Shown in pieces: positions 1 to 4,887 of a stretch of DNA of 6,053 bases (the first letter of the stretch is position 1; each line of letters opens with the position of its first letter). The position numbers were made by a program, and so were the translations under genes. The notes below the pieces were generated by a model. The model saw nothing but the letters and a program-made list of their open reading frames with translations, was not told the DNA's origin and ran no database searches. This DNA is from JAXHTH01 sp034211115 (GTDB lineage Bacteria; Planctomycetota; Phycisphaerae; Phycisphaerales; SM1A02): NCBI GenBank assembly GCA_034211115.1, contig JAXHTH010000363.1, forward strand, positions 1-6,053. Reading direction: 5' to 3'.

Positions 1-29
1 CACCGGCACTGGCAAGAACTCCTGATCGT

Positions 30-54
30 GCTGAAGACGATAATGGTCTTCAGC
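30..54. repeat. Perfect hairpin, 9-bp arms and 7-nt loop
   Basis: GCTGAAGAC (30-38) and GTCTTCAGC (46-54) are exact reverse complements around the loop GATAATG. It lies about 55 bp before the first likely gene start. No T-run follows on the plus strand, so a classic Rho-independent terminator is not supported. It could be an operator, an attenuator stem or a 3'-end structure of a gene left of the window. The sequence shows only the symmetry; its role is unknown. Confidence 0.5.
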
Positions 55-108
55 GGCCGCTTGAGCGAGCTCCCGAGCATCAATCCTGGTCTTTGCATGG
101 AGAGAATG

Positions 109-456
109 ATGAACCGCGTGATGATTACATTAATGACTGTTCTTTGTGTTGGCGTCGGGGTATCCGTGTCCAGCCCGCAGAACAGGGAGCCTGAGTCGCC
201 CCGGACCCATTGGGAGTACGCGCGATGGGTCGAGAGTCCGGGGGTGTCAGTGTGGGTCTCCGCGAGTGCTGAGTCCTTTGCGACGTCACTCTATGACACG
301 TACAAGAAGCTCGGAGGCACCAAGAGCCAGGGTGAGTTTGGGGAACCGAGCGAGAAAGATGAGGTCTTGAACCAGGCGGGTCGCCTTGGATGGGAGCTGT
401 GCGCCGTCGACACCGAGGGTAGCACTGTGTACTTCTTCAGGCGGCGGATTCGCTGA
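109..456 (+). CDS. Small exported protein with DUF4177-like C-terminus
   Basis: This 115-residue protein has no assigned function. Residues 1-22 look like a Sec signal peptide: Arg3, a hydrophobic stretch VMITLMTVLCVGVGVSV, then a small-residue Ser-Ser end. There is no good lipobox, because the Cys sits in TVLC, so a lipoprotein is unlikely. The mature part begins near a WEYA motif (35-38) and ends with LNQAGRLGWELCAV (87-100) followed by YFFRRR (108-113). That resembles the small DUF4177 family, where a WEY strand, an LN..G..GWE turn and a final FFKR strand recur. The middle is insert-like and hydrophilic (63-85). ATG 109 is chosen because the signal peptide starts there and GGAGAG (99-104) precedes it; ATG 106 and ATG 97 are alternatives. 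The same frame stays open leftward to the window edge (GTG at 28), but those codons would put the signal peptide internally. GC content is lower than in the neighbouring genes. A REP-like hairpin begins 5 bp after the stop. Confidence 0.68.
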   Translation: MNRVMITLMTVLCVGVGVSVSSPQNREPESPRTHWEYARWVESPGVSVWVSASAESFATSLYDTYKKLGGTKSQGEFGEPSEKDEVLNQAGRLGWELCAVDTEGSTVYFFRRRIR

Positions 457-460
457 GTTG

Positions 461-484
461 CCCGACGCGGAGCGTCGAGCCACC
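461..484. repeat. REP-like hairpin, copy 1
   Basis: CCCGACGC-GGA-GCGTCGAG followed by CCACC. It is an 8-bp stem with a 3-nt GGA loop and one stem mismatch (A in place of G near the 3' end). The same hairpin with the same CCACC tail occurs at 1630, 2837 and 2878. It sits between the DUF4177-like gene and the zinc-ribbon membrane gene, just past the former's stop. Confidence 0.75.
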
Positions 485-521
485 GCGTTCATCGCCGCCG
501 ATGCTGGAATCGTGAACGCCA

Positions 522-1289
522 ATGACCGCGGGCACCGGTGACAATCTGACTTCCCCGCCGCAGCGACGGCGGCGCTTCCTCGCCGGCCGGCTCAGGCTCG
601 GGATGGTCCTGTCCATCCTGTGCCTGACGATCATCGGGGCCGTGGCGATCGTGCTCGCGGCCGACTATGTCCTGTTCGTGCACGGCACCCGCGATGAGTG
701 GCGGCTGCGGGGTGTACCCGCCAACTACGATGATCTGGAGTGGTGGAAAGCCCATGTCGGCCCGCTGCCGCCGCGCGGGACGACCGAGGGGCATGTCGCG
801 CCGATGAGGCCTGTCGGTCCCGATGGATGGAACCGCGGCGGGTGCGGCGGCCCGCCCGGGATGATCCTGCCCAAGGGCCTCGTCGCCTACAGGATGAAGA
901 CAGCGTGGCCGATGATCCGCGGCGATCTGCTGACGTCGAAGACGACGCACGCGTGGCGCGTCGGCGTGGACCTGCCGGGCGGGCGGGTCATCGAGCGCAT
1001 GCACATCGGCCCGCCGGGGGTGAGGCCGCCGCATCCGGCCTTCGGCGGATGGGAATGCAGGATTCTCCCCCTCGGCCTGGTGCTCAACAGCCTGTACGTC
1101 GCCGGGCCGCTTTGCATCGTCGTGACGATCCTGGTGTGGGAGGTGACGCGGGTGTATCGCGGGATCCGGGGCGCGACGCGGGGGGCGCGCGGGCGCTGTC
1201 CGCAGTGCGGGTACGTGCTCGTGGCGGGGCAGAGCGTGAGCCCGGAATGCGGGTATCACGAGAAGAGGACGTACGCGCGGTGCCTGTGA
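522..1289 (+). CDS. Two-TM membrane protein with degenerate C-terminal zinc ribbon
   Basis: This 255-residue protein has unknown function. An Arg-rich start (RRRR at 15-18, RLR at 23-25) precedes TM1 at about 27-47, which predicts an inside N-terminus by the positive-inside rule. A soluble domain follows at about 50-180, extracytoplasmic in this topology and rich in Gly, Pro and Trp. TM2 is at about 182-206, and then comes a basic stretch RVYRGIRGATRGARGR. The tail reads CPQCGYVLVAGQSVSPECGY (226-245). In planctomycetes many membrane proteins of unknown role end in a tail of the form CPxCGYDLRG...CPECG, a four-Cys zinc ribbon. Here the third Cys is Ser240 (AGC, one base from TGC), leaving Cys226, Cys229 and Cys243; Cys254 near the end might substitute. 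ATG 522 keeps the basic flank before TM1. No strong ribosome binding site precedes it (only a weak GGAA), and ATG 603 is the next option. Third codon positions are strongly G/C, supporting this frame over the overlapping long open frames on both strands. Confidence 0.72.
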   Translation: MTAGTGDNLTSPPQRRRRFLAGRLRLGMVLSILCLTIIGAVAIVLAADYVLFVHGTRDEWRLRGVPANYDDLEWWKAHVGPLPPRGTTEGHVAPMRPVGPDGWNRGGCGGPPGMILPKGLVAYRMKTAWPMIRGDLLTSKTTHAWRVGVDLPGGRVIERMHIGPPGVRPPHPAFGGWECRILPLGLVLNSLYVAGPLCIVVTILVWEVTRVYRGIRGATRGARGRCPQCGYVLVAGQSVSPECGYHEKRTYARCL

Positions 1290-1327
1290 AGCGCTCCCCT
1301 CCCGCGGGTCGCGTCGCGGCTATCGAG

Positions 1328-1352
1328 TCCTGTATTTCCAATGCACGCGCGG
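1328..1352 (+). repeat. Left 25-bp terminal inverted repeat
   Basis: This is the left arm of the pair. It is perfectly complementary to 1557-1581 and begins TCCTGTATTTCC. Confidence 0.9.
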
Positions 1353-1360
1353 TCGGAATA

Positions 1361-1563
1361 CCGGTCGACGGCCGGCTCCCGCGCGAGCCTGCACCGATGG
1401 ACCCGTGCCGCCACCCGACCCGGCCGGCGGCCGACTTCCGCGCGAACCCGCACCGATGGACCCGCGCCGCCAGACCGCACCGGTCGACGGCCGGCTCCCG
1501 CGCGAGCCCGCACCGATGGACCCGCGCCGCCACCCGACCCGGCCGGCGGCCGACTTCCGCGCG
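1361..1563 (+). repeat. Tandem array with 119-bp higher-order period and 59/60-bp sub-units
   Basis: Positions 1361-1444 and 1480-1563 match at 82 of 84 bases, giving a 119-bp period with the second copy incomplete. Inside this, the core CACCGATGGACCCG(T/C)GCCGCC starts at 1392, 1451 and 1511, so each 119-bp unit is itself an older duplication of about 59-60 bp with two diverged flavours. One flavour carries CCGGTCGACGGCCGGCTCCC and the other CCCGACCCGGCCGGCGGCC. The last copy merges into the right inverted repeat (1557-1563 shared). Since 59 and 119 are not multiples of three, the array shifts reading frame from unit to unit, which argues against protein coding. Confidence 0.85.
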
Positions 1564-1581
1564 TGCATTGGAAATACAGGA
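1557..1581 (-). repeat. Right 25-bp terminal inverted repeat
   Basis: This is the right arm of the pair. It ends GGAAATACAGGA, and its first 7 bases overlap the end of the tandem array. Confidence 0.9.
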
Positions 1582-1629
1582 TTTAACGGACAGCCCGCTG
1601 TCGGCGATCACTGGCGGCCGGGGGTTTCG

Positions 1630-1653
1630 CCCGACGCGGAGCGCCGGGCCACC
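1630..1653. repeat. REP-like hairpin, copy 2
   Basis: CCCGACGC-GGA-GCGCCGGG followed by CCACC. It has the same 8-bp stem and GGA loop as the other copies, with one T-to-C change that leaves an A-C mismatch in the stem. It lies between the inverted-repeat-bounded element and the G5-tract region. Confidence 0.75.
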
Positions 1654-1672
1654 GGTCGGACCGTCCGCTTCC

Positions 1673-1717
1673 GGGGGCCGGGGGCGGGGGCCTGTTTCCG
1701 GGGGCCGTTTCCGGGGG
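1673..1717 (+). other. Five G5 tracts, potential G-quadruplex
   Basis: GGGGG occurs at 1673-1677, 1680-1684, 1686-1690, 1700-1704 and 1713-1717, with loops of 2, 1, 9 and 8 bases. Any four consecutive tracts satisfy a relaxed quadruplex pattern. It ends about 94 bp before the sulfotransferase ATG on its coding strand, so it could form in the non-template DNA or in a leader RNA. Folding is inference; the tracts are seen. Confidence 0.55.
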
Positions 1718-1718
1718 T

Positions 1719-1743
1719 GGGCCGGTCATGTCGGGCCGGTCAT
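1719..1743 (+). repeat. 11-bp direct repeat, 14-bp period
   Basis: GGGCCGGTCAT occurs exactly at 1719-1729 and 1733-1743, separated by GTC. It lies 68-92 bp before the sulfotransferase ATG. It may be a paired regulator site or simple slippage in GC-rich DNA; nothing in the sequence decides between them. Confidence 0.45.
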
Positions 1744-1795
1744 CTGCCGATCTCCGTCACGGAGGGCCGTGTTCCTGCGCGCGGCCGGCAGACCG

Positions 1796-1800
1796 AAGGA
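1796..1800 (+). promoter_or_regulatory. Ribosome binding site for sulfotransferase
   Basis: AAGGA sits 10 nt before ATG 1811. It supports this start over the in-frame GTG at 1769, which has GGAGG at 1761-1765 only 3 nt upstream. Confidence 0.45.
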
Positions 1801-1810
1801 TCTCCTGACC

Positions 1811-2749
1811 ATGCTTCCGACCTTTCTCGGCATCGGCTCCATGCGATGCGGCACCACGTGGCTGCACGAGATCCTCGCCCGTCATCCGCAGATCCGGATG
1901 ACGGACGCGAAGGAGCCGTCCTTCTTCGATCGCACGATCATCCAGCGCGGTCTGCGGTGGTACGAGCGCCTGTTCGATCCGCGGGCGGGGGAGGGGCCGA
2001 GGGCGATCCGCGGCGAGATCTCGCCCGGCTACTGCACCCTCAGTCGCCGCGAGGTCGAGTTCGTCCACCGCCTGCTGCCCGCGGCGAGGATCATCCTCGT
2101 GTTGCGCAACCCGATCGAGCGGACATGGTCGCAGGCGGTCTATCAGCTCGGCCGGCTGCGGTTCCGGACCTTCGATGAGGTGCCGGTGATGCGGTTCACG
2201 CGGCACTTCGATCGCCGGCGCACGCGTCAATACAACGACTATGAGCGGATGCTGGACACCTGGACCCCGGTGTACGGGGGCGGGGCGATGCACGTCGCGG
2301 TGTACGAGGAACTGGGGCGGGATCCGGCCGGGTACGTCCGAGCCGTGCTCCGGCACATCGGCGCCGATGATTCCCGGCTTCCGGATGAGGAGATGCTGGC
2401 GAACCGCGTGCGGGCCACGCAATCGCTGGAGATGCCCGAGGTGATCCGCTGGTACCTGGCGCATCGGTACCGTGCGTCGATCGAGCGTCTCAACGCGCGC
2501 CTGGACGGCCGGCTCGAGGGATGGGTGCAATCGATGGAGGGGGTGTCGTGCCCCTCGATGACGTGGCGCCTGCGGAGGGCCGTCGACCGGGCGTGGGCCA
2601 CGTTCGCCGAGCGCGTTCCGTACGCGGCCTTCGAGCAGGTGCGGCGGATGCGTCGGCGGGCGGGGTACCGGGCCGTTTCGCGACAGCGTGCGGGCGAGGG
2701 GCGATGGTCCACGCCGCCGGCCGCGGTGGCGGGCTGTTCGCGGCCGTGA
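1811..2749 (+). CDS. PAPS-dependent sulfotransferase
   Basis: This 312-residue enzyme is predicted to transfer sulfate from PAPS to a hydroxyl or amine of an unknown acceptor, often a glycan or small metabolite in this superfamily. The 5'-phosphosulfate-binding loop is GIGSMRCGTTWLHEIL (7-22), matching the family pattern PKSGTTWL but with Arg12 where Lys is usual; Arg is common in the Sulfotransfer_1/3-like bacterial branch. KEPSFF (34-39) follows, a typical segment of that branch. The 3'-phosphate-binding motif is LRNPIERTWSQAVY (98-111), with Arg99 and Ser107 as the expected contacts. There is no signal peptide or TM segment, so it is probably cytosolic. Its length fits the family. The last 30 or so residues are basic and low in complexity and may be disordered. 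ATG 1811 puts the P-loop at the expected distance from the N-terminus; GTG 1769 would add 14 residues. The gene stands alone, with long repeat-rich gaps on both sides and no glycosyltransferase neighbour in the window to suggest its substrate. Confidence 0.9.
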   Translation: MLPTFLGIGSMRCGTTWLHEILARHPQIRMTDAKEPSFFDRTIIQRGLRWYERLFDPRAGEGPRAIRGEISPGYCTLSRREVEFVHRLLPAARIILVLRNPIERTWSQAVYQLGRLRFRTFDEVPVMRFTRHFDRRRTRQYNDYERMLDTWTPVYGGGAMHVAVYEELGRDPAGYVRAVLRHIGADDSRLPDEEMLANRVRATQSLEMPEVIRWYLAHRYRASIERLNARLDGRLEGWVQSMEGVSCPSMTWRLRRAVDRAWATFAERVPYAAFEQVRRMRRRAGYRAVSRQRAGEGRWSTPPAAVAGCSRP

Positions 2750-2753
2750 ATCC

Positions 2754-2791
2754 GGATAATTGGACCCGGGATAATTGGACCTGGTCCAATT
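2754..2791. promoter_or_regulatory. Palindrome plus direct repeat, operator- or terminator-like
   Basis: AATTGGACC-T-GGTCCAATT (2773-2791) is a perfect 19-bp palindrome. Its left half is also part of GGATAATTGGACC, which occurs exactly twice (2754-2766 and 2769-2781, period 15). So the core AATTGGACC is present three times, two direct and one inverted. It begins 5 bp after the sulfotransferase stop. As RNA it could fold an 8-bp stem with a CUG loop followed by only a weak U-rich end (TTTCTG), so it might terminate the sulfotransferase transcript. As DNA it could bind a dimeric regulator. It is AT-rich relative to its surroundings. Confidence 0.5.
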
Positions 2792-2836
2792 TCTGTGGGG
2801 CAAGAAGGTCCGTGGAGCCTCTTAGAGCGGAGGCCA

Positions 2837-2860
2837 CCCGACGCGGAGCGTCGGGCCACC
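2837..2860. repeat. REP-like hairpin, copy 3 (perfect stem)
   Basis: CCCGACGC-GGA-GCGTCGGG is a perfect 8-bp stem with a 3-nt loop, followed by CCACC. It is the best match to the shared consensus. It forms a tandem pair with copy 4 at a 41-bp period, each preceded by GCGGAGGC(C/T)A. Confidence 0.8.
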
Positions 2861-2877
2861 CTATACGGCGGAGGCTA

Positions 2878-2901
2878 CCCGACGCGGAGTGTCGGGCCAC
2901 C
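2878..2901. repeat. REP-like hairpin, copy 4 (stem kept by G-T pair)
   Basis: CCCGACGC-GGA-GTGTCGGG followed by CCACC. The one change from copy 3 (C to T) converts a G-C pair into a G-T/G-U wobble, so the stem survives in RNA. It is the second half of the tandem pair. Confidence 0.8.
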
Positions 2902-2972
2902 TGCCACCTGCCAGCGGGGACGAAATCGGCGGCGGGTACGGGTTCCGGTCGGCGCGCGGTGGCCGGGGCGGC

Positions 2973-2993
2973 TACACTGGGCGGTTTTCCGCC
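2973..2993 (+). promoter_or_regulatory. Possible -10 box and leader hairpin upstream of the HD/OB gene
   Basis: TACACT (2973-2978) matches the sigma-70 -10 consensus at four of six positions and lies 52 bp before the ATG. No good -35 hexamer is seen at the right distance. Directly after it, GGCGG-TTTT-CCGCC (2980-2993) could form a small 5-bp hairpin in the leader. The T-run is in the loop, not after the stem, so it is not a terminator. Confidence 0.3.
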
Positions 2994-3013
2994 AAGGTCC
3001 AGCCCCACGAGCC

Positions 3014-3020
3014 GGGAAGG
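3014..3020 (+). promoter_or_regulatory. Ribosome binding site for the YhaM-like gene
   Basis: GGGAAGG lies 10 nt before ATG 3031. It fixes the start there, although the frame stays open a further 510 bp upstream through the repeats. Confidence 0.5.
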
Positions 3021-3030
3021 TGCATCCGCC

Positions 3031-4023
3031 ATGTCGAGCAAGCCGCACGTCGATCTTCGGGACCTCGCCGCCAACAGCTACCTGGAGGGCGTCTACAGCC
3101 TTTACAACCCCCAGATCGGGACCACCCGTGGAGGCAAGCCGTATCTGAAGTGCCTGCTTCGTGACGCCACGGGCGAGGTTTCCGCGCGGCAATGGTCCTT
3201 CGACGAGCAGCACTTCCCCGAGCTGGAGGCGAGCGGATTCGTCCATGTCGCCGGGCACACCCAGCTCTACAACGGCCAGATCCAGCTCATTGTCGAGCAG
3301 ATCCGGCCGGTGGAGGTGAGCGAGGAGGAGATGGCGGCCCTCATGCCCACCACGTCGCGCGACATCGAGGTGATGTTCAACGAGGTGAAGGCCCTGCTCG
3401 GCTCGCTCTCCCATCCGGCGATGAAGGCCCTCGCCGATGCGTACCTGGAGGATGAGGAACTGATGCGGGCGTTTCGCACGGCGCCGGCGGCGGCGACGAT
3501 CCATCACGCCTGGATAGGCGGGCTGCTGGAGCACACCCTCCAGGTCATGAAGCTCGCCGACGCGATGTTGCCCCTCTATCCGGACCTGAGCCGGGACATC
3601 GTGCTCGTGGGGCTGTTCCTGCACGATCTGGGGAAAACCATCGAGCTGAGCTGGGAGCAGGGATTCAACTACACAACGGACGGCAACCTGATCGGGCACG
3701 TCGTGCGCGGGGCGATCTGGCTGCAGGTGAAGGCGGCGGTGGCGGGCAAGCAGAGCGGACACAAGCTGCCCCAGGACGCGTTGCGGGTCCTTCAGCACAT
3801 CATCATCAGCCATCACGGGGAGCCGGAGTTCGGGGCGGCGAAGATCCCCGCCACCCCCGAGGCCGTCTTCATCTCCATTCTGGACAATCTCGACGCCAAA
3901 ACGCAGTTGGCGCTCACCGCCGCCCGGCGGGGCGAAGACACGAAGATCGACCTCGGCGCCTTCACCGACAAGGTCTGGGCGCTGGGGGCGCGGGTGTATC
4001 GGCGCGATCCGCTGCAGGAATAG
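3031..4023 (+). CDS. yhaM: YhaM-family 3'-5' exoribonuclease (OB-fold + HD domain)
   Basis: This 330-residue cytosolic protein is close in length to Bacillus YhaM (a little over 300). In the family, an N-terminal OB-fold binds single-stranded nucleic acid and a metal-dependent HD domain removes nucleotides from the 3' end, contributing to mRNA decay and end trimming. The OB-fold spans about residues 14-95 (YSLYNPQIGTTRGGKPYLKCLLRDATGEV, then HVAGHTQLYNGQIQLIV). A helical linker covers about 97-150. The HD domain has His168 in GLLEHTL, the His198-Asp199 pair in FLHDLGK, His223 in GHVVRG, and His261-His262 in HIIISHHGEPEFG. It closes with Asp285 and Asp288 in ILDNLDAK, so the full metal-ligand set appears intact. 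The start is the ATG with a good ribosome binding site; upstream in-frame codons only translate the REP region. The frame is GC3-rich. It stands alone, 281 bp after the sulfotransferase and 254 bp before the next gene. Other HD phosphohydrolases share parts of this pattern, but the OB plus SHHGEPE combination is specific to YhaM. Confidence 0.9.
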   Translation: MSSKPHVDLRDLAANSYLEGVYSLYNPQIGTTRGGKPYLKCLLRDATGEVSARQWSFDEQHFPELEASGFVHVAGHTQLYNGQIQLIVEQIRPVEVSEEEMAALMPTTSRDIEVMFNEVKALLGSLSHPAMKALADAYLEDEELMRAFRTAPAAATIHHAWIGGLLEHTLQVMKLADAMLPLYPDLSRDIVLVGLFLHDLGKTIELSWEQGFNYTTDGNLIGHVVRGAIWLQVKAAVAGKQSGHKLPQDALRVLQHIIISHHGEPEFGAAKIPATPEAVFISILDNLDAKTQLALTAARRGEDTKIDLGAFTDKVWALGARVYRRDPLQE

Positions 4024-4106
4024 ACCGAGCCGGCGCGGGGCGAGGTCGGCAATAGCAGACCTTGGCGGGCGTTTTAGCCATGCCGCGGCGTTTCGACATC
4101 GCCCGG

Positions 4107-4134
4107 TTGCGGCTCGGGCCGCGTCTGATAGAGT
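4107..4134 (+). promoter_or_regulatory. Weak sigma-70-like promoter candidate
   Basis: TTGCGG (4107-4112) and TAGAGT (4129-4134) are separated by 16 bp, in the 254-bp gap before the four-TM gene. They match the consensus at roughly three and four of six positions. About 140 bp of leader would follow. In GC-rich DNA such matches are weak evidence. Confidence 0.2.
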
Positions 4135-4263
4135 AGCCGCGAATCTCCGAGCATCAGAACGGTGCGCCCTGAAGCGCCAAGGAGAGTCGCCGTACTGAAG
4201 TCGCCGGGTTGCGTACGGGCGCGAGGTCGAGTGCGCCGGCAGCCTGGATTCGCAATTCCGAGC

Positions 4264-4269
4264 AAGGGG
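4264..4269 (+). promoter_or_regulatory. Ribosome binding site deciding the four-TM gene start
   Basis: AAGGGG lies 8 nt before ATG 4278. This favours 4278 over the in-frame TTG at 4209, which would add 23 residues, and over ATG 4314, which has no such site. Confidence 0.55.
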
Positions 4270-4277
4270 TCTCCGGG

Positions 4278-4805
4278 ATGCCGGGCCACGAATGGACAGA
4301 GTGTGCCGTTGCGATGTTCGGGGGTTGCGCGGGGACGCCGACACCCTCTCCGCCGGTGACGGTTGCCGCCGATGAGATTCCCTGGGAGATGATCGGCTCG
4401 CTGGCGTGGATCGCGGTGCCGGTGTTCCTGGCGCCGGTGGGGGTGCTCGTGTTGCGCCCCTTGTTCGCGATGTTCCTGAGGCTGGGCGCGGATCTGTTCA
4501 CGGATGTCGAAGCGCGCCCGTCGCTGTGCCGGGCCATCGGGCACTACCTGGCCGTGTTCAACGTGGCGATCTTCATCGTGACGTGGTCGGCGTGCTGGGG
4601 ATGCCGGTTCCTGGAATGGCCGAAGATCGTGGGCGGGGGGATCGGCGCGCTGGGGCTGCTCATCGCCCTCGTCGTGACGGTCCACCTCGTGCGGCGATTC
4701 CTTGATCTTCGGGAGAGCCTGGCCGTCCTCGTCGGCCTCGTCGCCTTCGGCGGAGGCAACCTGCCGCTGATCATCCTCGTGCCCACCACGATGGCACTGA
4801 CCTGA
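4278..4805 (+). CDS. Four-TM membrane protein of unknown function
   Basis: I do not recognise a family for this 175-residue protein. The first 35 or so residues are polar to neutral with three Cys-flanked small-residue stretches and PTPSPP (21-26); there is no clear signal peptide. Hydrophobic segments lie at about 39-60, 88-107, 117-138 and 148-168, giving four predicted TM helices. Short charged loops include RLGADLFTDVEARPS (68-82), which is probably cytoplasmic or peripheral, and RRFLDLRES (139-147). Cys106 and Cys109 occur in WSACWGC (103-109) at the end of TM2; a CxxC there could be redox- or metal-active, but that is speculative. The long overlapping minus-strand frame lacks membrane or domain character and is read as its shadow. 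The gene converges on the channel gene across 82 bp, so the two are not co-transcribed. Confidence 0.65.
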   Translation: MPGHEWTECAVAMFGGCAGTPTPSPPVTVAADEIPWEMIGSLAWIAVPVFLAPVGVLVLRPLFAMFLRLGADLFTDVEARPSLCRAIGHYLAVFNVAIFIVTWSACWGCRFLEWPKIVGGGIGALGLLIALVVTVHLVRRFLDLRESLAVLVGLVAFGGGNLPLIILVPTTMALT

Positions 4806-4806
4806 C

Positions 4807-4832
4807 GCGCCGATCGCCGGAGCATCGGGCGC
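4807..4832. terminator. Possible bidirectional terminator stem between convergent genes
   Basis: GCGCCGAT (4807-4814) pairs with ATCG-g-GCGC (4824-4832), with one bulged G and a 9-nt loop, directly after the four-TM gene's stop. A second short palindrome, TCCGGTCCGGA, lies at 4873-4883. Neither has a T-run, so Rho-independent termination is only weakly supported, but the position between converging stops fits. Confidence 0.25.
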
Positions 4833-4887
4833 ACCCATCATCCTCGCGGCCGGCGCGTTCGTGATTCGATCTTCCGGTCCGGACGAC

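Larger units (their letters stand above)
1328..1581. mobile_element. MITE-like or structured element bounded by perfect 25-bp inverted repeats
   Basis: The left end at 1328-1352 begins TCCTGTATTTCCAATGC, and the right end at 1557-1581 ends GCATTGGAAATACAGGA. I aligned them base by base and they are exact reverse complements over 25 bp, with pairing failing on both sides. The 204 bp between them is the tandem array listed separately. The AT-leaning outer 17 bp of each arm stand out against the GC-rich surroundings. There is no transposase inside. I find no clear target-site duplication (left flank CTATCGAG, right flank TTTAACGG). A non-autonomous transposable element, a decayed insertion, or a large stem-loop acting in RNA or DNA are all compatible. 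The inverted repeat is certain; the mobile label is inference. Confidence 0.5.
1290..1810. other. 520-bp gene-free region packed with repeats
   Basis: I see no credible gene between the zinc-ribbon protein and the sulfotransferase. Several frames are open here, but their translations are low-complexity Arg/Pro/Ala products of the repeats, and reading shifts between frames from copy to copy. The contents in order are: the inverted-repeat-bounded array (1328-1581), a REP-like hairpin (1630-1653), five G5 tracts (1673-1717), an 11-bp direct repeat (1719-1743), and a possible GTG start at 1769 for the sulfotransferase. Confidence 0.7.

Noticed and set aside
1..108. The frame of the first gene is open to the window's left edge, and the opposite strand over the same bases is also open with a protein-like translation
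   Set aside because: The plus-strand extension would bury a signal peptide inside the protein. The minus-strand frame has no ATG, GTG or TTG start after its upstream stop. Neither can be judged without sequence to the left.
461..484. REP-like hairpin considered as a Rho-independent terminator
   Set aside because: No T-run follows the stem in either direction, and identical hairpins occur upstream of genes as well as downstream.
1361..1563. Tandem array considered as a CRISPR array
   Set aside because: The repeats are contiguous 59/60 and 119-bp units without unique spacers, only two to three copies are present, and no cas gene is in the window.
1328..1581. Inverted-repeat-bounded element considered as a retron msr-msd region
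   Set aside because: There is no reverse transcriptase gene in the window, and the neighbouring coding regions are a zinc-ribbon membrane protein and a sulfotransferase.
740..1810. Long plus-strand open frame running in phase into the sulfotransferase
   Set aside because: It overlaps the zinc-ribbon membrane gene in another frame and translates to Arg/Ala/Asp-rich low-complexity sequence. It stays open because stop codons are rare in GC-rich DNA. The sulfotransferase P-loop fixes a start near 1811.
2875..4344. 489-codon minus-strand open frame opposite the YhaM-like gene
   Set aside because: It is antisense to a gene with a complete OB-fold and HD motif set and has no recognisable domain of its own.
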